Source of the DNA: Planctomycetota bacterium
GTDB taxonomy: Bacteria > Planctomycetota > UBA1135 > GCA-002686595
DNA: 64,000 nucleotides
Direction: 5' to 3'
Assembly (NCBI GenBank): GCA_016795205.1
Contig: JAEUHZ010000052.1
Span: 31,882 to 95,881, forward strand
This document shows positions 8,399-17,207 of this stretch, piece by piece (position 1 is the first letter of the stretch; every line of letters begins with the position of its first letter). Both the position numbers and the translations under genes were made by a program. The notes under the pieces are model-generated. The model was not told the DNA's origin and searched no databases. It saw only the letters and a program-made list of their open reading frames with translations.

Positions 8399-10645
8399 TC
8401 AGCGTGCGGTCGTGTCGCGCTCCAGGAAGACCTCGGCGTTGTAGTCGGGCACGCCGCCGAAGGGGTCGACGCGACCGGCAGCGAGCAACACGTTGGCTTC
8501 GGGCCAGTGCGCCTGGAGCGTGCCCTCGGCGACCTCGGCCAGGAACGCGCGGCCCCGCAGGGACCCGTGCGCGTTGCGCACGACGACGCGCTCGTCCGGC
8601 GCCAGGCCGAGGCGGGCCGCGTCGGCGTGGGACACGAACACGTGGTCGCGGTCCGCGCCGGTGAGCGGGTCGTGATCGCGCTGGATCATCGAGTTGAACT
8701 GCTTGCCGCGCCGCGTGGCCAGCACGAACGAGCCCGGTGCGCGCTGCGGGCGCGGAGGCGCGACGACCTGGAAGTGCGCCCGGCCGTCCGCGGTGGGGAA
8801 GGCCCGCTCCGCGCACAGGCGCGGTCCGCCCCACTGGAATTGGTCGCCGGGCCGCGAGAGGGCGGCGATGCCGCGGTAGGCCGGCACCGCGCGCTCGATC
8901 TCGGCGCGGATCGCGGCCGCGTCCTGGAAGTGGACGCGGGCATAGCCCTCGGGCTTCACGGCGCGCGCCAGCGCGAGCAAGAGGCGCCACTCGGTCTGGG
9001 CGTCGCCCACCTGATGGCCCGGGATCTCGGGGCTGAAGATCACGCGCCGCTCGGTGGTCGTCTCCGTGCCGCCGCCATCCTGCTCGTAGCGCGTGCGCGC
9101 GGGCAGGACGTAGGCGACCTCCGCGGGCTCGACCAGCATCTGGGTCGTGACGACCAGGTCGGTGTGGACCCGCAGGGAGACGCGCGACAGGGCGCGGGCG
9201 CAGCGCGCGGGGTCGGGCAGCGTCTCCAGGAAGTTGCCGCCGATGCACCACAGGGCGTCGAGACCGCCCTCGTGCGCGGCGTCCAGGTACTCCACGGTCG
9301 TGCGTCCGCTCGTCCGCGGGACCTCGAAGCCCCACAGGCGCGAGAAGTGCGCCGCGCTCTCGGCGTCGATCGGCACGCCGCCCGGGAAGGCGGTCGCGTA
9401 GCAACCCATCTCTGCGCCACCCTGGACGCCGCTGTGCCCGCGGATCGGCATCAAGCCCGTGCCGGGCCGGCCGACCCACTCCTTGAGCAGGCCCAGGTTG
9501 GCGATCGCGCGCACCGTGTCGGCGCCGTGGACGTGCTGGGTGATGCCCATGCTCCACACCAGGACGCCGCGCGACGCGGCGCGGATCTCGGCCGCGAAGT
9601 CCTCGATCTCGCGGCGCGACGTGCCCGCCAGGCGCGCGAGGTCGTCGAGCGATTGACGCTCGAGGTGCGCCCGCCAGGCTTCGAACCCGGCGGTCGCGCT
9701 CGCCACGAACTCCGCGTCGTAGAAGCCCTGGGCCACGACGACCTTGGCGACCGCGGTCAGGAACGCCAGGTCGCCGCCGACGCCCACCAGGTAGTGCCGG
9801 TCGCAGAGCTCCGTGCCGAACAGCGCCGACTCGGCCGACGAGGGGATCCAGTAGCGCTCGAGCCCGGGCTCCTTGAACGTGTTCACCGAGACGATGCGTG
9901 CACCGCGGCGCTTGGCCTCGGCCAGGTACTTGGTCGTGACCGGCTGGTCGTTGGCGGGGTTCGAGCCCAGGAACACGATCAGGTCCGCCTCGAACCAATC
10001 CGTGTACGAGCAGGTCGTGGCGGCCACGCCGACGGTGGTCTTGAGGCCGCTGGTGCTGGGCGAGTGGCACAGGCGCGCCGAGTTGTCGACCGAGTTCGAT
10101 CCCAGGTAGCGCATGACCTTCTGCGCCACGTAGTAGGTCTCGTTCGTGACGCCGCGGCTGGTCACGAACATGGCGCTGCGCTCGGGGTGCGTGGCGCGCC
10201 AGCGCGCGCCGACGTCGCGCCAGACCTCGTCCCACGTCACGCGCGCGAACCCGCGCTCACCGCGGCGGCGGCGCAGGGGGTGGGGGATGCGCCCCAGCGC
10301 GCGCAGCTCCTTGGATGAGCGCGCGCGCAGTGCGCCGACGTCCTCCAGGCGCGTCGGGTCGAGCGCGCCCATCGTGTTCAAACGCAGGAGCTCGAGCCGC
10401 ACCATGCACAAGTGCGTGCCCGGGATGGTCCAGTCCTTCAGCCCGCTGGTGCCCAGGGCGCACCCGTCGCACACCCCCCGCGTGAGGACGTTCCAGGCGT
10501 GCGGCAGCGCGTCGCGGTTCTCCCAGGCGATCCGCAGCATGTCACGGAAGTGCCGCGGCTTGGTCAGTCCGATGCCGAACGGCCGCCAGCCGGCAGCCAG
10601 GGACAGAAGGGATTTCCGCGCGCGGGGCATGGTCTGGATCCGCAT
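8399..10645 (-). CDS. YdeP/FdhF-family molybdopterin oxidoreductase
   Basis: A 748-residue DMSO-reductase-superfamily protein related to formate dehydrogenase alpha and E. coli YdeP. The N-terminus carries GVCDGCALGTSGLKDW (Cys59, Cys62), a reduced cysteine set unlike the full Fe-S motif of true formate dehydrogenases. Then follow bis-MGD binding segments such as VFLGSNPANDQPVTTKYL and GHSGVQGGAEMG, and a C-terminal molydopterin-dinucleotide domain (RRGKQFNSMIQ to VRNAHGSLRG). No signal peptide, so probably cytoplasmic. Start is ATG 10645; ATG 10630 is an in-frame alternative. No electron-transfer subunit lies nearby; the substrate is unknown. Confidence 0.88.
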   Translation of the reverse strand: MRIQTMPRARKSLLSLAAGWRPFGIGLTKPRHFRDMLRIAWENRDALPHAWNVLTRGVCDGCALGTSGLKDWTIPGTHLCMVRLELLRLNTMGALDPTRLEDVGALRARSSKELRALGRIPHPLRRRRGERGFARVTWDEVWRDVGARWRATHPERSAMFVTSRGVTNETYYVAQKVMRYLGSNSVDNSARLCHSPSTSGLKTTVGVAATTCSYTDWFEADLIVFLGSNPANDQPVTTKYLAEAKRRGARIVSVNTFKEPGLERYWIPSSAESALFGTELCDRHYLVGVGGDLAFLTAVAKVVVAQGFYDAEFVASATAGFEAWRAHLERQSLDDLARLAGTSRREIEDFAAEIRAASRGVLVWSMGITQHVHGADTVRAIANLGLLKEWVGRPGTGLMPIRGHSGVQGGAEMGCYATAFPGGVPIDAESAAHFSRLWGFEVPRTSGRTTVEYLDAAHEGGLDALWCIGGNFLETLPDPARCARALSRVSLRVHTDLVVTTQMLVEPAEVAYVLPARTRYEQDGGGTETTTERRVIFSPEIPGHQVGDAQTEWRLLLALARAVKPEGYARVHFQDAAAIRAEIERAVPAYRGIAALSRPGDQFQWGGPRLCAERAFPTADGRAHFQVVAPPRPQRAPGSFVLATRRGKQFNSMIQRDHDPLTGADRDHVFVSHADAARLGLAPDERVVVRNAHGSLRGRAFLAEVAEGTLQAHWPEANVLLAAGRVDPFGGVPDYNAEVFLERDTTAR

Positions 10646-10697
10646 GGTGTACGGCCTCGCCCGCGGTCGATCCAGCGGAACGAAGGACCAGCCGGGA

Positions 10698-10703
10698 TAG
10701 GAT
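10698..10703 (+). promoter_or_regulatory. TAGGAT -10-like hexamer, 10 nt before GTG
   Basis: TAGGAT lies ten bases upstream of the GTG start at 10714, with no Shine-Dalgarno sequence between. It fits the TANNNT spacing pattern seen at six other genes here and suggests a leaderless transcript. Confidence 0.45.
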
Positions 10704-10713
10704 TCGAGTCCCC

Positions 10714-11724
10714 GTGCACGCGACGCAGACGCCCAAGCCCGAGCGCGCTTTCCCCGTGCGCACCGAAAAGGCCCGCTGTGTCGCCTGCGGCGCCGACGCC
10801 CCCCGACCGTACCGCGCGGGGATGTATCGGATCGGCGCGACGAGCTTCGACCTCGTGCGCTGCCCGTGCGGGATGGTCTACGTCGATCCGCGCCCCGACG
10901 CGGCCACGCTCGGGGCGATGTACGACGACCCCGACTACTACACGGACGGCTACAACCTGGGCGTCGAGACGCAGAACTACTTCGCCCGCAAGGACGAGTT
11001 GCTGGCGCACTACGACCGTGTCGTGGCGGAGTACGAGCGCGAGACCGGGCTCGCGCGGGGCTCCGTGCTCGAGCTGGGCAGTGCCGGCGGCTTCTTCCTG
11101 GAGGCTGCGCGCCGCCGCGGCTGGCGGGTGCAGGGCGTCGAGCTGTCCCCGCCCGCCGCGGACTACTCGATCCGCGAGCTGGGCTTGCCGGTCTTCCAAG
11201 GCCTGCTCGAGGCGGCTCCTCTGGCCCCACAGAGCTTCGACCTGGCGCTGGCGGACAACGTCCTGGAGCACACCACCGATCCGGCGGCGGTGCTGGCCCG
11301 GCTGCGCAGCCTGCTGAAGCCCACGGGCGCGCTGATCGTGATCTGCCCGAGCTACGTGAACTCGCCCTACTTTCGCCTGATGCTGGCCGTCGAGCGACTC
11401 GTCCCCAAGTCGCTGCTCGGTCCCCAGACACTCAGGCTGCTCAAGATCGGCGGCGCTGACAACGGCTACCCCTACCACATCCTGGAGTTCGACCTGTCCG
11501 TGCTGCGCCGGCTGGCCGCGCGCGCCGGCTTGAAGGTCGAGCGCGTCGAGCGCTCCGTGCCGCTGCCCGCGCACCTGTTCAAGAACTCGCGACCCTCGCT
11601 CACGCAGCGCGCGCAGCGGCTCGTGTTCCGCGCGCTCGATCTCGGCATGCGGCTCGGAGCGCTGCCCGGCGCACGCGTGCGGCTCGTGCTGCGGCCCGTG
11701 CTGCGGCCCGGAGGCGGAGCCTAG
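10714..11724 (+). CDS. Class I SAM-dependent methyltransferase with N-terminal zinc-binding-like motif
   Basis: A 336-residue protein. The N-terminus has a four-cysteine arrangement (Cys22, Cys25, Cys50, Cys52) typical of methyltransferases with a small metal-binding lead-in. The Rossmann-fold SAM-binding motif VLELGSAGGFFLEAA falls at about residues 118-132, with a post-motif DLALADNVLEHTTDP at about 173-187. The substrate is unknown; relatives often act on surface glycans or on proteins of glycan loci, and a sugar-transfer gene group lies convergent downstream. Start is GTG 10714, supported by the TAGGAT box ten bases before. Confidence 0.85.
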   Translation: MHATQTPKPERAFPVRTEKARCVACGADAPRPYRAGMYRIGATSFDLVRCPCGMVYVDPRPDAATLGAMYDDPDYYTDGYNLGVETQNYFARKDELLAHYDRVVAEYERETGLARGSVLELGSAGGFFLEAARRRGWRVQGVELSPPAADYSIRELGLPVFQGLLEAAPLAPQSFDLALADNVLEHTTDPAAVLARLRSLLKPTGALIVICPSYVNSPYFRLMLAVERLVPKSLLGPQTLRLLKIGGADNGYPYHILEFDLSVLRRLAARAGLKVERVERSVPLPAHLFKNSRPSLTQRAQRLVFRALDLGMRLGALPGARVRLVLRPVLRPGGGA

Positions 11725-11846
11725 CCCGAGCGTGGCGCGTGCTCCGCGGCGTGGCGCAGCCTCGGCTTCGCGGTTGGGGGCCAGCGGCCCTGGGGTCACC
11801 GCAGGCCAGGCGCAGCCCAGGGCACGGGGCCACCGGGCGGTCGATC

Positions 11847-11865
11847 CACGGGATCAGCTCCCGTG
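11847..11865. terminator. Hairpin across the kinase stop codon
   Basis: CACGGGA and TCCCGTG form a perfect 7-bp stem with loop TCAGC. It overlaps the minus-strand kinase stop codon (11854-11856). A second small hairpin (GGGCC-AGC-GGCCC, 11778-11790) lies in the same convergent gap. Neither has a T-tract. Confidence 0.35.
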
Positions 11866-12360
11866 CAGGACCAGCGCCGCGATCTCGGCCGCGCTGGTGA
11901 TCCGCCGGCGGGGTCCCGGCCAGGCCGCGAACAAGGCCTCGTGGGCCGCCCGTCCCAGCTCGCCGTCGCGCGTGTCGTAGGCGCGCACCCACTCCACGAG
12001 CGGGGCGAGGTGCCGGTCCTGCTCGGCGCGCGACGCGAACTTGTGTGGCTCGAACGGTCGCGCGTGGCAGTGCGCGACGCAGGCTTCGACGCCCGGGTCG
12101 AGGAACAGGAGCTGCGGGCCGTGCGCGAGCGTCCCGGCCACGAGCTCGGCGTAACACCCTTCGACGACCCAGCGCTCGTGCGCGGCGCAGAACGCGTCCA
12201 GGTCGGCGCGGGCTGCTGCGCGGTCGCGCGCCACCGCCACCCGACCCGGCTCCCAGGAGAGCGCGTCGAGGTCCAGGTGCGCCAGGCCATGCTGGCGCGC
12301 GAGCCGTGCCGCGAGCATCGACTTCCCCGCGCCCGAGTTGCCGAGGATCGCGAGCCGCAT
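11854..12360 (-). CDS. P-loop kinase-like protein (FlaR/adenylate-kinase-related)
   Basis: A 168-residue P-loop NTPase starting MRLAILGNSGAGKSMLAARL, with the Walker A motif at residues 7-14. It resembles the small adenylate-kinase-like proteins often annotated as DNA topology modulation (FlaR) proteins; that label is historical and the real substrate is unknown. DLDALSWEPG and LLFLDPG occupy the usual acceptor and Walker B-like positions. I chose ATG 12360 because AGGA lies eight bases before it; ATG 12369 is a possible alternative. It is last in a minus-strand run with the GT-C-like and DPM1-like genes. Confidence 0.8.
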   Translation of the reverse strand: MRLAILGNSGAGKSMLAARLARQHGLAHLDLDALSWEPGRVAVARDRAAARADLDAFCAAHERWVVEGCYAELVAGTLAHGPQLLFLDPGVEACVAHCHARPFEPHKFASRAEQDRHLAPLVEWVRAYDTRDGELGRAAHEALFAAWPGPRRRITSAAEIAALVLHGS

Positions 12361-12401
12361 CCACGGCATCCTACGCCCTGGCGCGGCCGCGCGGATTGCG
12401 C

Positions 12402-14264
12402 TCAGTCCGGTGCGATCGCCGCGGCAACGCGGCCCACCGCCAGGGCCGGAGCGAGGTCGGAGGGAATCCCGCGTTCGACGAGCTCGCGGCAGGTCTGTCG
12501 GGTGCCGCGCGCGAAGCCGCGCGCCGCGCTGCCGCGGTCCTCGAGGACGTCGGCGTTCTCGCCCAGGATCCGCGCGGTCTCCCAGGGCATGGGCAAGCCC
12601 ACGTTCGGCCGCGACAGGCCGCGCTCCAGCGCGTCGCGCAGCAGCGCGTCGTCCGTGAGCACCAGCCGCGCGTCGTCGAGCGCGGCCTGTGGCGGCGCGC
12701 CGCGCACGCGCGCCTGGAAGCGCAGGCCGTGGCCGAGTCCCTGGGCCAGCGCCGCGTGCCACTCGGGAGGCCAGGGGGCAAGGTGCTCCGCCAGAGCGAG
12801 CGGCGCGCCGCGCGCCACGGTCGTCTCGGCGCGAGCGACGCCCAGGTTGAAGCCCAACGCCAGGACGGTCCGCGCACGCGCGGCCTCGGGCAGCCCGCGC
12901 ACGCGCGCCACGATCTCTGACTGGGGCACGGCGTTGCGCGAGCTGACCAGCGCGCGTGCCAACTGCGCCAGGTTGTAGCCGTCGAGCCGCGAGCCCACGC
13001 CGGTCGACGCGCAGGTCCAGTCCGGCACGCCCAGGCTCGACGCGCAGGGGATTCCGGTCGCGGCGAGCAGCGCGATGCCGGCCGTGCGCCGCGTGCCGCC
13101 CGCGGCCAGCCAGCGGTCGGCCGTCGCGGCGATCAGGATGCCGGCGTACAGGAGCGCCGGCAGGTAGTAGCGGTAGCCCGCGATCTCGACCGGCGTGGCG
13201 TGCCCACCCAGGCGGAAGTTCGAGATCCCGTAGGCCAGCGCCGCCAGCGGCAGGTAGATCACGAACGGGGCGAGCTTGGCGCGCTCGAACGCCGCGAGCT
13301 CCTCGCGCGGTGCGGGCACGGGGCCCGCCAGCCGGCGCGCGCAGCCCAGGACGCTCGACGCGACGCCCGGAACCGCGGCCGCGTACGCCGCCACGAACGC
13401 GGCCAGGAACAGGCTGGCGAGCAGCTCCCGCGGCACCCCGCCGAGGTCCTCGAACACGCCCGCGCGCCACAAGGCGGGCCCCAGGAACTCGCCCATGCGG
13501 GCCCAGACGTCGGCGCCGCGCGCGCTGGTCTCGCCGCCGAACTTGGCGTCGAGGAAGCCCGCGCCCCGGCCGGCGGTGGCGAGGTTCACGACCAACAGCG
13601 GCGCGAGGCCCAGCACGAAGCCCGCGGCGAGCACCGGCAGATCGCGCGCAGCACGGCGCAGCCCGCGGATCCCGGCGTGCATCCCGAACAGGATTCCGAC
13701 CGGGATCAACGCCCCCAGGAACACGAAGATCGCGAAGCCACAGGCGCAGGCATAAGCCAGGAGCCCGGCGCGCGGCTTGGCCGGGTCCGCGAACCAGCGG
13801 TAGGCGAGGAGCAGCGCCAGGCTCGAGAAGCACAGGTTCTCGAAGTGGTTCCCGGAATTGATCAGCGAGTACTTGGCCAGCGTCGGTGGTCCGACCGCGA
13901 CGAACAGCGCGCCGAGCCCGGCCGCGCGCCGCGAGACGTGGCGGTCCAGGACCAGCCACACGAGGACCAGCGTGGCGAGGCCCAGCGCCGCGGGCAGCAG
14001 CTTCAGCGCCAGGTAGGTGGAGCCGAACAGGCCGAAGACGGGCACCGTGAGCCAGCCCATCAGGAGCTGCCCCGCCGCGTTGTCGTAGAACCAGCGCACG
14101 GGGAAGTCGATCCCCTGGCGCAGGAGCTCGGCCATGGTGCCCATGGGGTAGAGCTCGTACATCGGCAAGGCCACCGACTCGAAGCTCGTCGCGAGGATCA
14201 GGACGCGCAGCGCCACGTAGGCACCGATCGCCACGAGCAGCCCGAGGGGGATGCGCTGCGCCAC
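12402..14264 (-). CDS. Polytopic GT-C-like glycosyltransferase family membrane protein
   Basis: A 620-residue protein with about ten to twelve predicted membrane spans in the first 420 residues and a soluble C-terminal part of about 200 residues. The layout resembles GT-C/GT39-type enzymes that take sugar from a polyprenol carrier: a first extracytoplasmic loop after span 1, then paired helices with YLALKLLPAALGLATLVLVW. I could not fix the catalytic acidic pair with confidence. Start is GTG 14264, just after the stop of the DPM1-like gene, so the two are co-transcribed and the synthase may supply its donor. A flippase or polymer-export role is the alternative. Confidence 0.7.
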   Translation of the reverse strand: MAQRIPLGLLVAIGAYVALRVLILATSFESVALPMYELYPMGTMAELLRQGIDFPVRWFYDNAAGQLLMGWLTVPVFGLFGSTYLALKLLPAALGLATLVLVWLVLDRHVSRRAAGLGALFVAVGPPTLAKYSLINSGNHFENLCFSSLALLLAYRWFADPAKPRAGLLAYACACGFAIFVFLGALIPVGILFGMHAGIRGLRRAARDLPVLAAGFVLGLAPLLVVNLATAGRGAGFLDAKFGGETSARGADVWARMGEFLGPALWRAGVFEDLGGVPRELLASLFLAAFVAAYAAAVPGVASSVLGCARRLAGPVPAPREELAAFERAKLAPFVIYLPLAALAYGISNFRLGGHATPVEIAGYRYYLPALLYAGILIAATADRWLAAGGTRRTAGIALLAATGIPCASSLGVPDWTCASTGVGSRLDGYNLAQLARALVSSRNAVPQSEIVARVRGLPEAARARTVLALGFNLGVARAETTVARGAPLALAEHLAPWPPEWHAALAQGLGHGLRFQARVRGAPPQAALDDARLVLTDDALLRDALERGLSRPNVGLPMPWETARILGENADVLEDRGSAARGFARGTRQTCRELVERGIPSDLAPALAVGRVAAAIAPD

Positions 14265-14275
14265 GCGGATCGCGC

Positions 14276-15055
14276 CTAGAGGCGCCCTGTCAGGCTCTTC
14301 CAGCGCAGCTCCAGCACGGTGAAGTAGCCCGTGAGCAGCTTGCCGAAGGTCAGCGTCGACGCGCCATGTCGCCGGTTCTGGAACTCGATCGGCACCTCCG
14401 CGATCCCGATGCCCGCCCGCGCGGTCTTGAACAGGAGCTCCTGGACGATCGCCGGCCCCGCCGAAAAGGTCTCGGCGACGCGGATCCGTTCCAGCGTCTC
14501 GCGCTTCCAGGCGCGGAAGCCGGAGTTGCAGTCGCGCACCGGCACGCCCAGCACGACGCGGATGTAGAGGTTCGCGAGCTTGGTGATCGCGCGGCGCGCG
14601 AGCCCGCGATCGGCGTCCTTGCCGCCAGGCGCGCCGCGCGAGCCCAGGACCAGCCCGACCGGCGTCGGTCCGCCGTGCAGCCGCCGGATCAGCTGCGGGA
14701 TGTAGCGCGGCTGGTGGGACAGGTCGGCGTCCATCTCGACGACGACCTCGGGCCCGAGCGCGATCGCGGCGACGAACCCGTCGCGCCCCGAGCGGCCGCG
14801 CCCGCGGTCCGCGCGGCGGTGGATCAGGTGCACGCGCGGGTCGCGCGCCGCGCGCTCCGCGACGAGCCGCCAAGTGCCGTCGGGCGAGTCGTCGTCGATC
14901 ACGATCACGTGGAAGCCTGGCCCGAGCGCCAGCAGCTCGTCGAGCAGTGGACCGACGTTCTGTGACTCGTTGTAGGTCGGGACCGTCACCACGACCGCCG
15001 GCGGGCGCGGCGGGGTGTCAACGCGCGCCTCCGGCTCGGGCGTCGGGGTCTGCAT
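14276..15055 (-). CDS. Polyprenol-phosphate sugar synthase (DPM1-like GT2 glycosyltransferase)
   Basis: A 259-residue family 2 glycosyltransferase. It opens with VVVTVPTYNESQNVGPLLDEL (about residues 21-41), followed by VIDDDSPDGTW (about 52-62) and the metal/nucleotide-binding MDADLSH (108-114). It ends RRHGASTLTFGKLLTGYF, a typical DPM1 tail, without the C-terminal membrane helices of longer relatives. It would make mannosyl- or glucosyl-phosphoprenol on the cytoplasmic face. ATG 15055 was chosen as the first Met ahead of the conserved core. A TTGTCC-N18-TATCCT promoter candidate lies upstream. Confidence 0.88.
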   Translation of the reverse strand: MQTPTPEPEARVDTPPRPPAVVVTVPTYNESQNVGPLLDELLALGPGFHVIVIDDDSPDGTWRLVAERAARDPRVHLIHRRADRGRGRSGRDGFVAAIALGPEVVVEMDADLSHQPRYIPQLIRRLHGGPTPVGLVLGSRGAPGGKDADRGLARRAITKLANLYIRVVLGVPVRDCNSGFRAWKRETLERIRVAETFSAGPAIVQELLFKTARAGIGIAEVPIEFQNRRHGASTLTFGKLLTGYFTVLELRWKSLTGRL

Positions 15056-15094
15056 GCGGGACGGTCGGCGGGCGGCGCTCTGGGCCTCGGCCCG

Positions 15095-15124
15095 AGGATA
15101 GCCCGCGCGCGGCCACCCGGACAA
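15095..15124 (-). promoter_or_regulatory. Candidate sigma-70-type promoter for the DPM1-like operon
   Basis: On the minus strand TTGTCC (15124-15119) and TATCCT (15100-15095) are separated by 18 bases. The -10 lies 39 bases before the ATG at 15055. This is a pattern match only. Confidence 0.4.
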
Positions 15125-15150
15125 CGGAAGGACGGACGGGCTCAACCCGG

Positions 15151-15167
15151 TCGGAAGGTCTTTCCGA
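15151..15167. repeat. Inverted repeat upstream of the PilB-like gene
   Basis: TCGGAA and TTCCGA form a perfect 6-bp inverted repeat around GGTCT, 36-52 bases before the ATG at 15203 and on the far side of the divergent promoter region. It could be an operator or a leader hairpin; function unknown. Confidence 0.3.
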
Positions 15168-15202
15168 TACAGCTCCACGCGCTCGACCGCGCGCTCCGAG
15201 CC

Positions 15203-16801
15203 ATGACGCACACACCGACCCTCGCGCGCCGATCCCAGATCGGCGAACTGCTCGTGTCCGAAGGCAAGCTCTCGCGCGAGGAACTCGAGGCGGCGCTGGC
15301 CTACCGCGAGGAGCGCGGCCTCAAGCTGGGACAGGCGCTCGTGGCCCTGCACCTCGTGACCCAGCAGGACCTGGCCGGGGCGCTGCGTTCTCAGGGCCGC
15401 GTCCACTGCCTGAACCTCACGCCCGGCATCCTGGACCTCGAGGTCGCGCGCCTCCTGCCCGAGGCCATGGCGCGCCAGTACGCAGCCGTGCCCGTGCACC
15501 GCGTGGCGGGCCGCATCACGGTCGCCATGGAGGATCCTGCCGAGGAGTACGACGTCGACGCGATCGCCATCGCGCTGGGGGAGCCGGTCTTCGCGGTCCA
15601 CGCCGACGTCGAGCGCATCCAGCTCGCGATCACGCGCGCCTGGTGCGCGCCGGGTGCCGGGAAGCAGGCCGAGCCTCCGCGCTTCACGTTGCTGCGGGGG
15701 CCGCTGCCCGAGCACGAGCCCGAGGAGGCTGCCGCCGCGCTGGTGCGTGCCGCGCTGCGCGAGGCCGTGGTGCTCGGCGCCGATTCCTTCCAGGTCGAGT
15801 CCACGATCCGCGGCACGGAGCTCGACTTCCGCGTCGACGGCGCGCGCACGCCGCCCGCCGTGCTCGGCGCGGACTGGGCCCCGGCGCTCGTGCAAGCGCT
15901 GGTCGCGGCCGCGGGTGGCGACCCGCGCGCCCTGCACGCGCAGGGAGTCGCCGATGTCGACGGCTCGCGGGTCGCGCTCGAGGTCGCCGCGCTCTCCAGC
16001 ATGCTCGGACCGTGCGCCCGCGCCGCGATCGTGGCGCGGAGTCCGCGCGCCACGCTCGACGACCTGCCGCTCGAGAACGAGGAACGTGTCGCGGCGGCTG
16101 GCTGGTTGGCCCTGCGCGGCGTGCTCCTCGTGGCTGGCGCGCGCGGCTCGGCGGCCGAGGCGCTCTCCGAGGACTTGGCCCTGCGAGCCGCCCGCCTCGG
16201 ACGCCGCGTCTACCGGCTGGGCGCCGCGGGCGAGCCCTTGGACGCCGCGCTCGTCCACGTCCCGCGCGGCGCGGCGCACGACACGGCCGGCGACCTGGAA
16301 GCCATCGCGCGACTGGCCCCCGACGTCGTCGAGACGGGCCTGCTCGAGGAACCGCGCGCCTTCGTGGCCGCCCTGGACGCTGCGCGCCGCGGACTGCTCG
16401 TGCTGGCGCGGGTCGAGGCGCGCGACGCGGCGGAGGCTGCGGCGCGTTGCCTGGCGGCGTCCGGCGACCGCTCCAGCGCCGGTCTGCTGCTCGGCGCCCT
16501 GGCGCTGGTCGACGTGCGGCTGACGTGCGCCGCGTGCGCCGCCGGGAGTTCCCGCGACTGCCCGCGCTGCGCGGGCCGCGGCGTCGACGCCGTGCGTCGC
16601 GTGGCCGAAGCGCTGGACCTGCACGGTCCGCTGCGCGAGGTCCTGGAGCGCGGCGCCGATGCCGCCGCGACGCGCCGCGCGGCGCGGGAGCTGGGCTATC
16701 CCCTGCTCATCGACCGCGGGCGCGAGCTGGTCGAGGCCGGCTTGGCGAGCGAGACCGAGTGGGAGCGCGCGCTGCGCCGCGCGTCGGGAGCTTTCGCATG
16801 A
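15203..16801 (+). CDS. PilB/GspE-like protein lacking ATPase motifs (MshEN domain plus degenerate ATPase)
   Basis: A 532-residue relative of type IV pilus/type II secretion ATPases. Residues about 10-145 form an MshEN-type N-terminal domain (IGELLVSEGKLSREELEAAL, then LGQALVALHLVTQQDLAGAL), a fold that binds cyclic di-GMP in some relatives. The C-terminal half aligns in outline with the secretion ATPase domain and keeps the four-cysteine metal site (Cys442, Cys445, Cys453, Cys456) and the ELGYPLLIDRGRELVEAGL tail. The expected Walker A loop is replaced by LLVAGARGSAAEA (about residues 307-319) with no GKT/GKS, and no clear Walker B or Asp/His boxes remain. It overlaps the receiver gene by ATGA. 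Probably a non-catalytic regulator. Confidence 0.8.
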   Translation: MTHTPTLARRSQIGELLVSEGKLSREELEAALAYREERGLKLGQALVALHLVTQQDLAGALRSQGRVHCLNLTPGILDLEVARLLPEAMARQYAAVPVHRVAGRITVAMEDPAEEYDVDAIAIALGEPVFAVHADVERIQLAITRAWCAPGAGKQAEPPRFTLLRGPLPEHEPEEAAAALVRAALREAVVLGADSFQVESTIRGTELDFRVDGARTPPAVLGADWAPALVQALVAAAGGDPRALHAQGVADVDGSRVALEVAALSSMLGPCARAAIVARSPRATLDDLPLENEERVAAAGWLALRGVLLVAGARGSAAEALSEDLALRAARLGRRVYRLGAAGEPLDAALVHVPRGAAHDTAGDLEAIARLAPDVVETGLLEEPRAFVAALDAARRGLLVLARVEARDAAEAAARCLAASGDRSSAGLLLGALALVDVRLTCAACAAGSSRDCPRCAGRGVDAVRRVAEALDLHGPLREVLERGADAAATRRAARELGYPLLIDRGRELVEAGLASETEWERALRRASGAFA

Positions 16802-17187
16802 ACGAGATCGTCCTGATCCACGACCTGCAGTCGAGCCCCGCGCCGCGGCGCGCCGTGCTGGAGCGCGCTGGTTGGCACGTGCGCGCGACGCACGACGCGC
16901 GCGAAGCCCTGGGCTGGATCCGCAGCGCGCCGCCGGCGCTGGTCCTGGTCGACGTGTGCGTCGAGGGCGGCACCGGCTTCGACGTGTGCCGCGCGCTGCG
17001 GGCCGAGTTCGAACCCGCACGGCTGCCGGTCGTGCTCGGCTGCCACCTCTACCACGGCCCCGAGTACGAGGCCGAGGCGCGTGCCGCGGGAGCGCAGGGC
17101 TACCTGGAGCTCCCGACCGAGGTCGACGCGCTCGTGCGGTGCGTGACCGACTTGGCGGGCACCGCGGGCGAAACCCGGGCGGCCTGA
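16798..17187 (+). CDS. Stand-alone receiver-domain protein (degenerate)
   Basis: A 129-residue single receiver domain. The phospho-acceptor position is present (Asp52 in LVLVDVCVEGG), but the N-terminal acidic pair is reduced to His8-Asp9, the conserved Ser/Thr site reads LGC, and the conserved Lys before Pro is Leu105 (YLELP). These losses suggest weak or unconventional phosphorylation. It starts inside the stop of the PilB-like gene (ATGA, 16798-16801), so the two proteins are made together and may interact. No histidine kinase is nearby. Confidence 0.8.
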   Translation: MNEIVLIHDLQSSPAPRRAVLERAGWHVRATHDAREALGWIRSAPPALVLVDVCVEGGTGFDVCRALRAEFEPARLPVVLGCHLYHGPEYEAEARAAGAQGYLELPTEVDALVRCVTDLAGTAGETRAA

Positions 17188-17207
17188 GCGGTCTCGACGG
17201 GTAGAGG

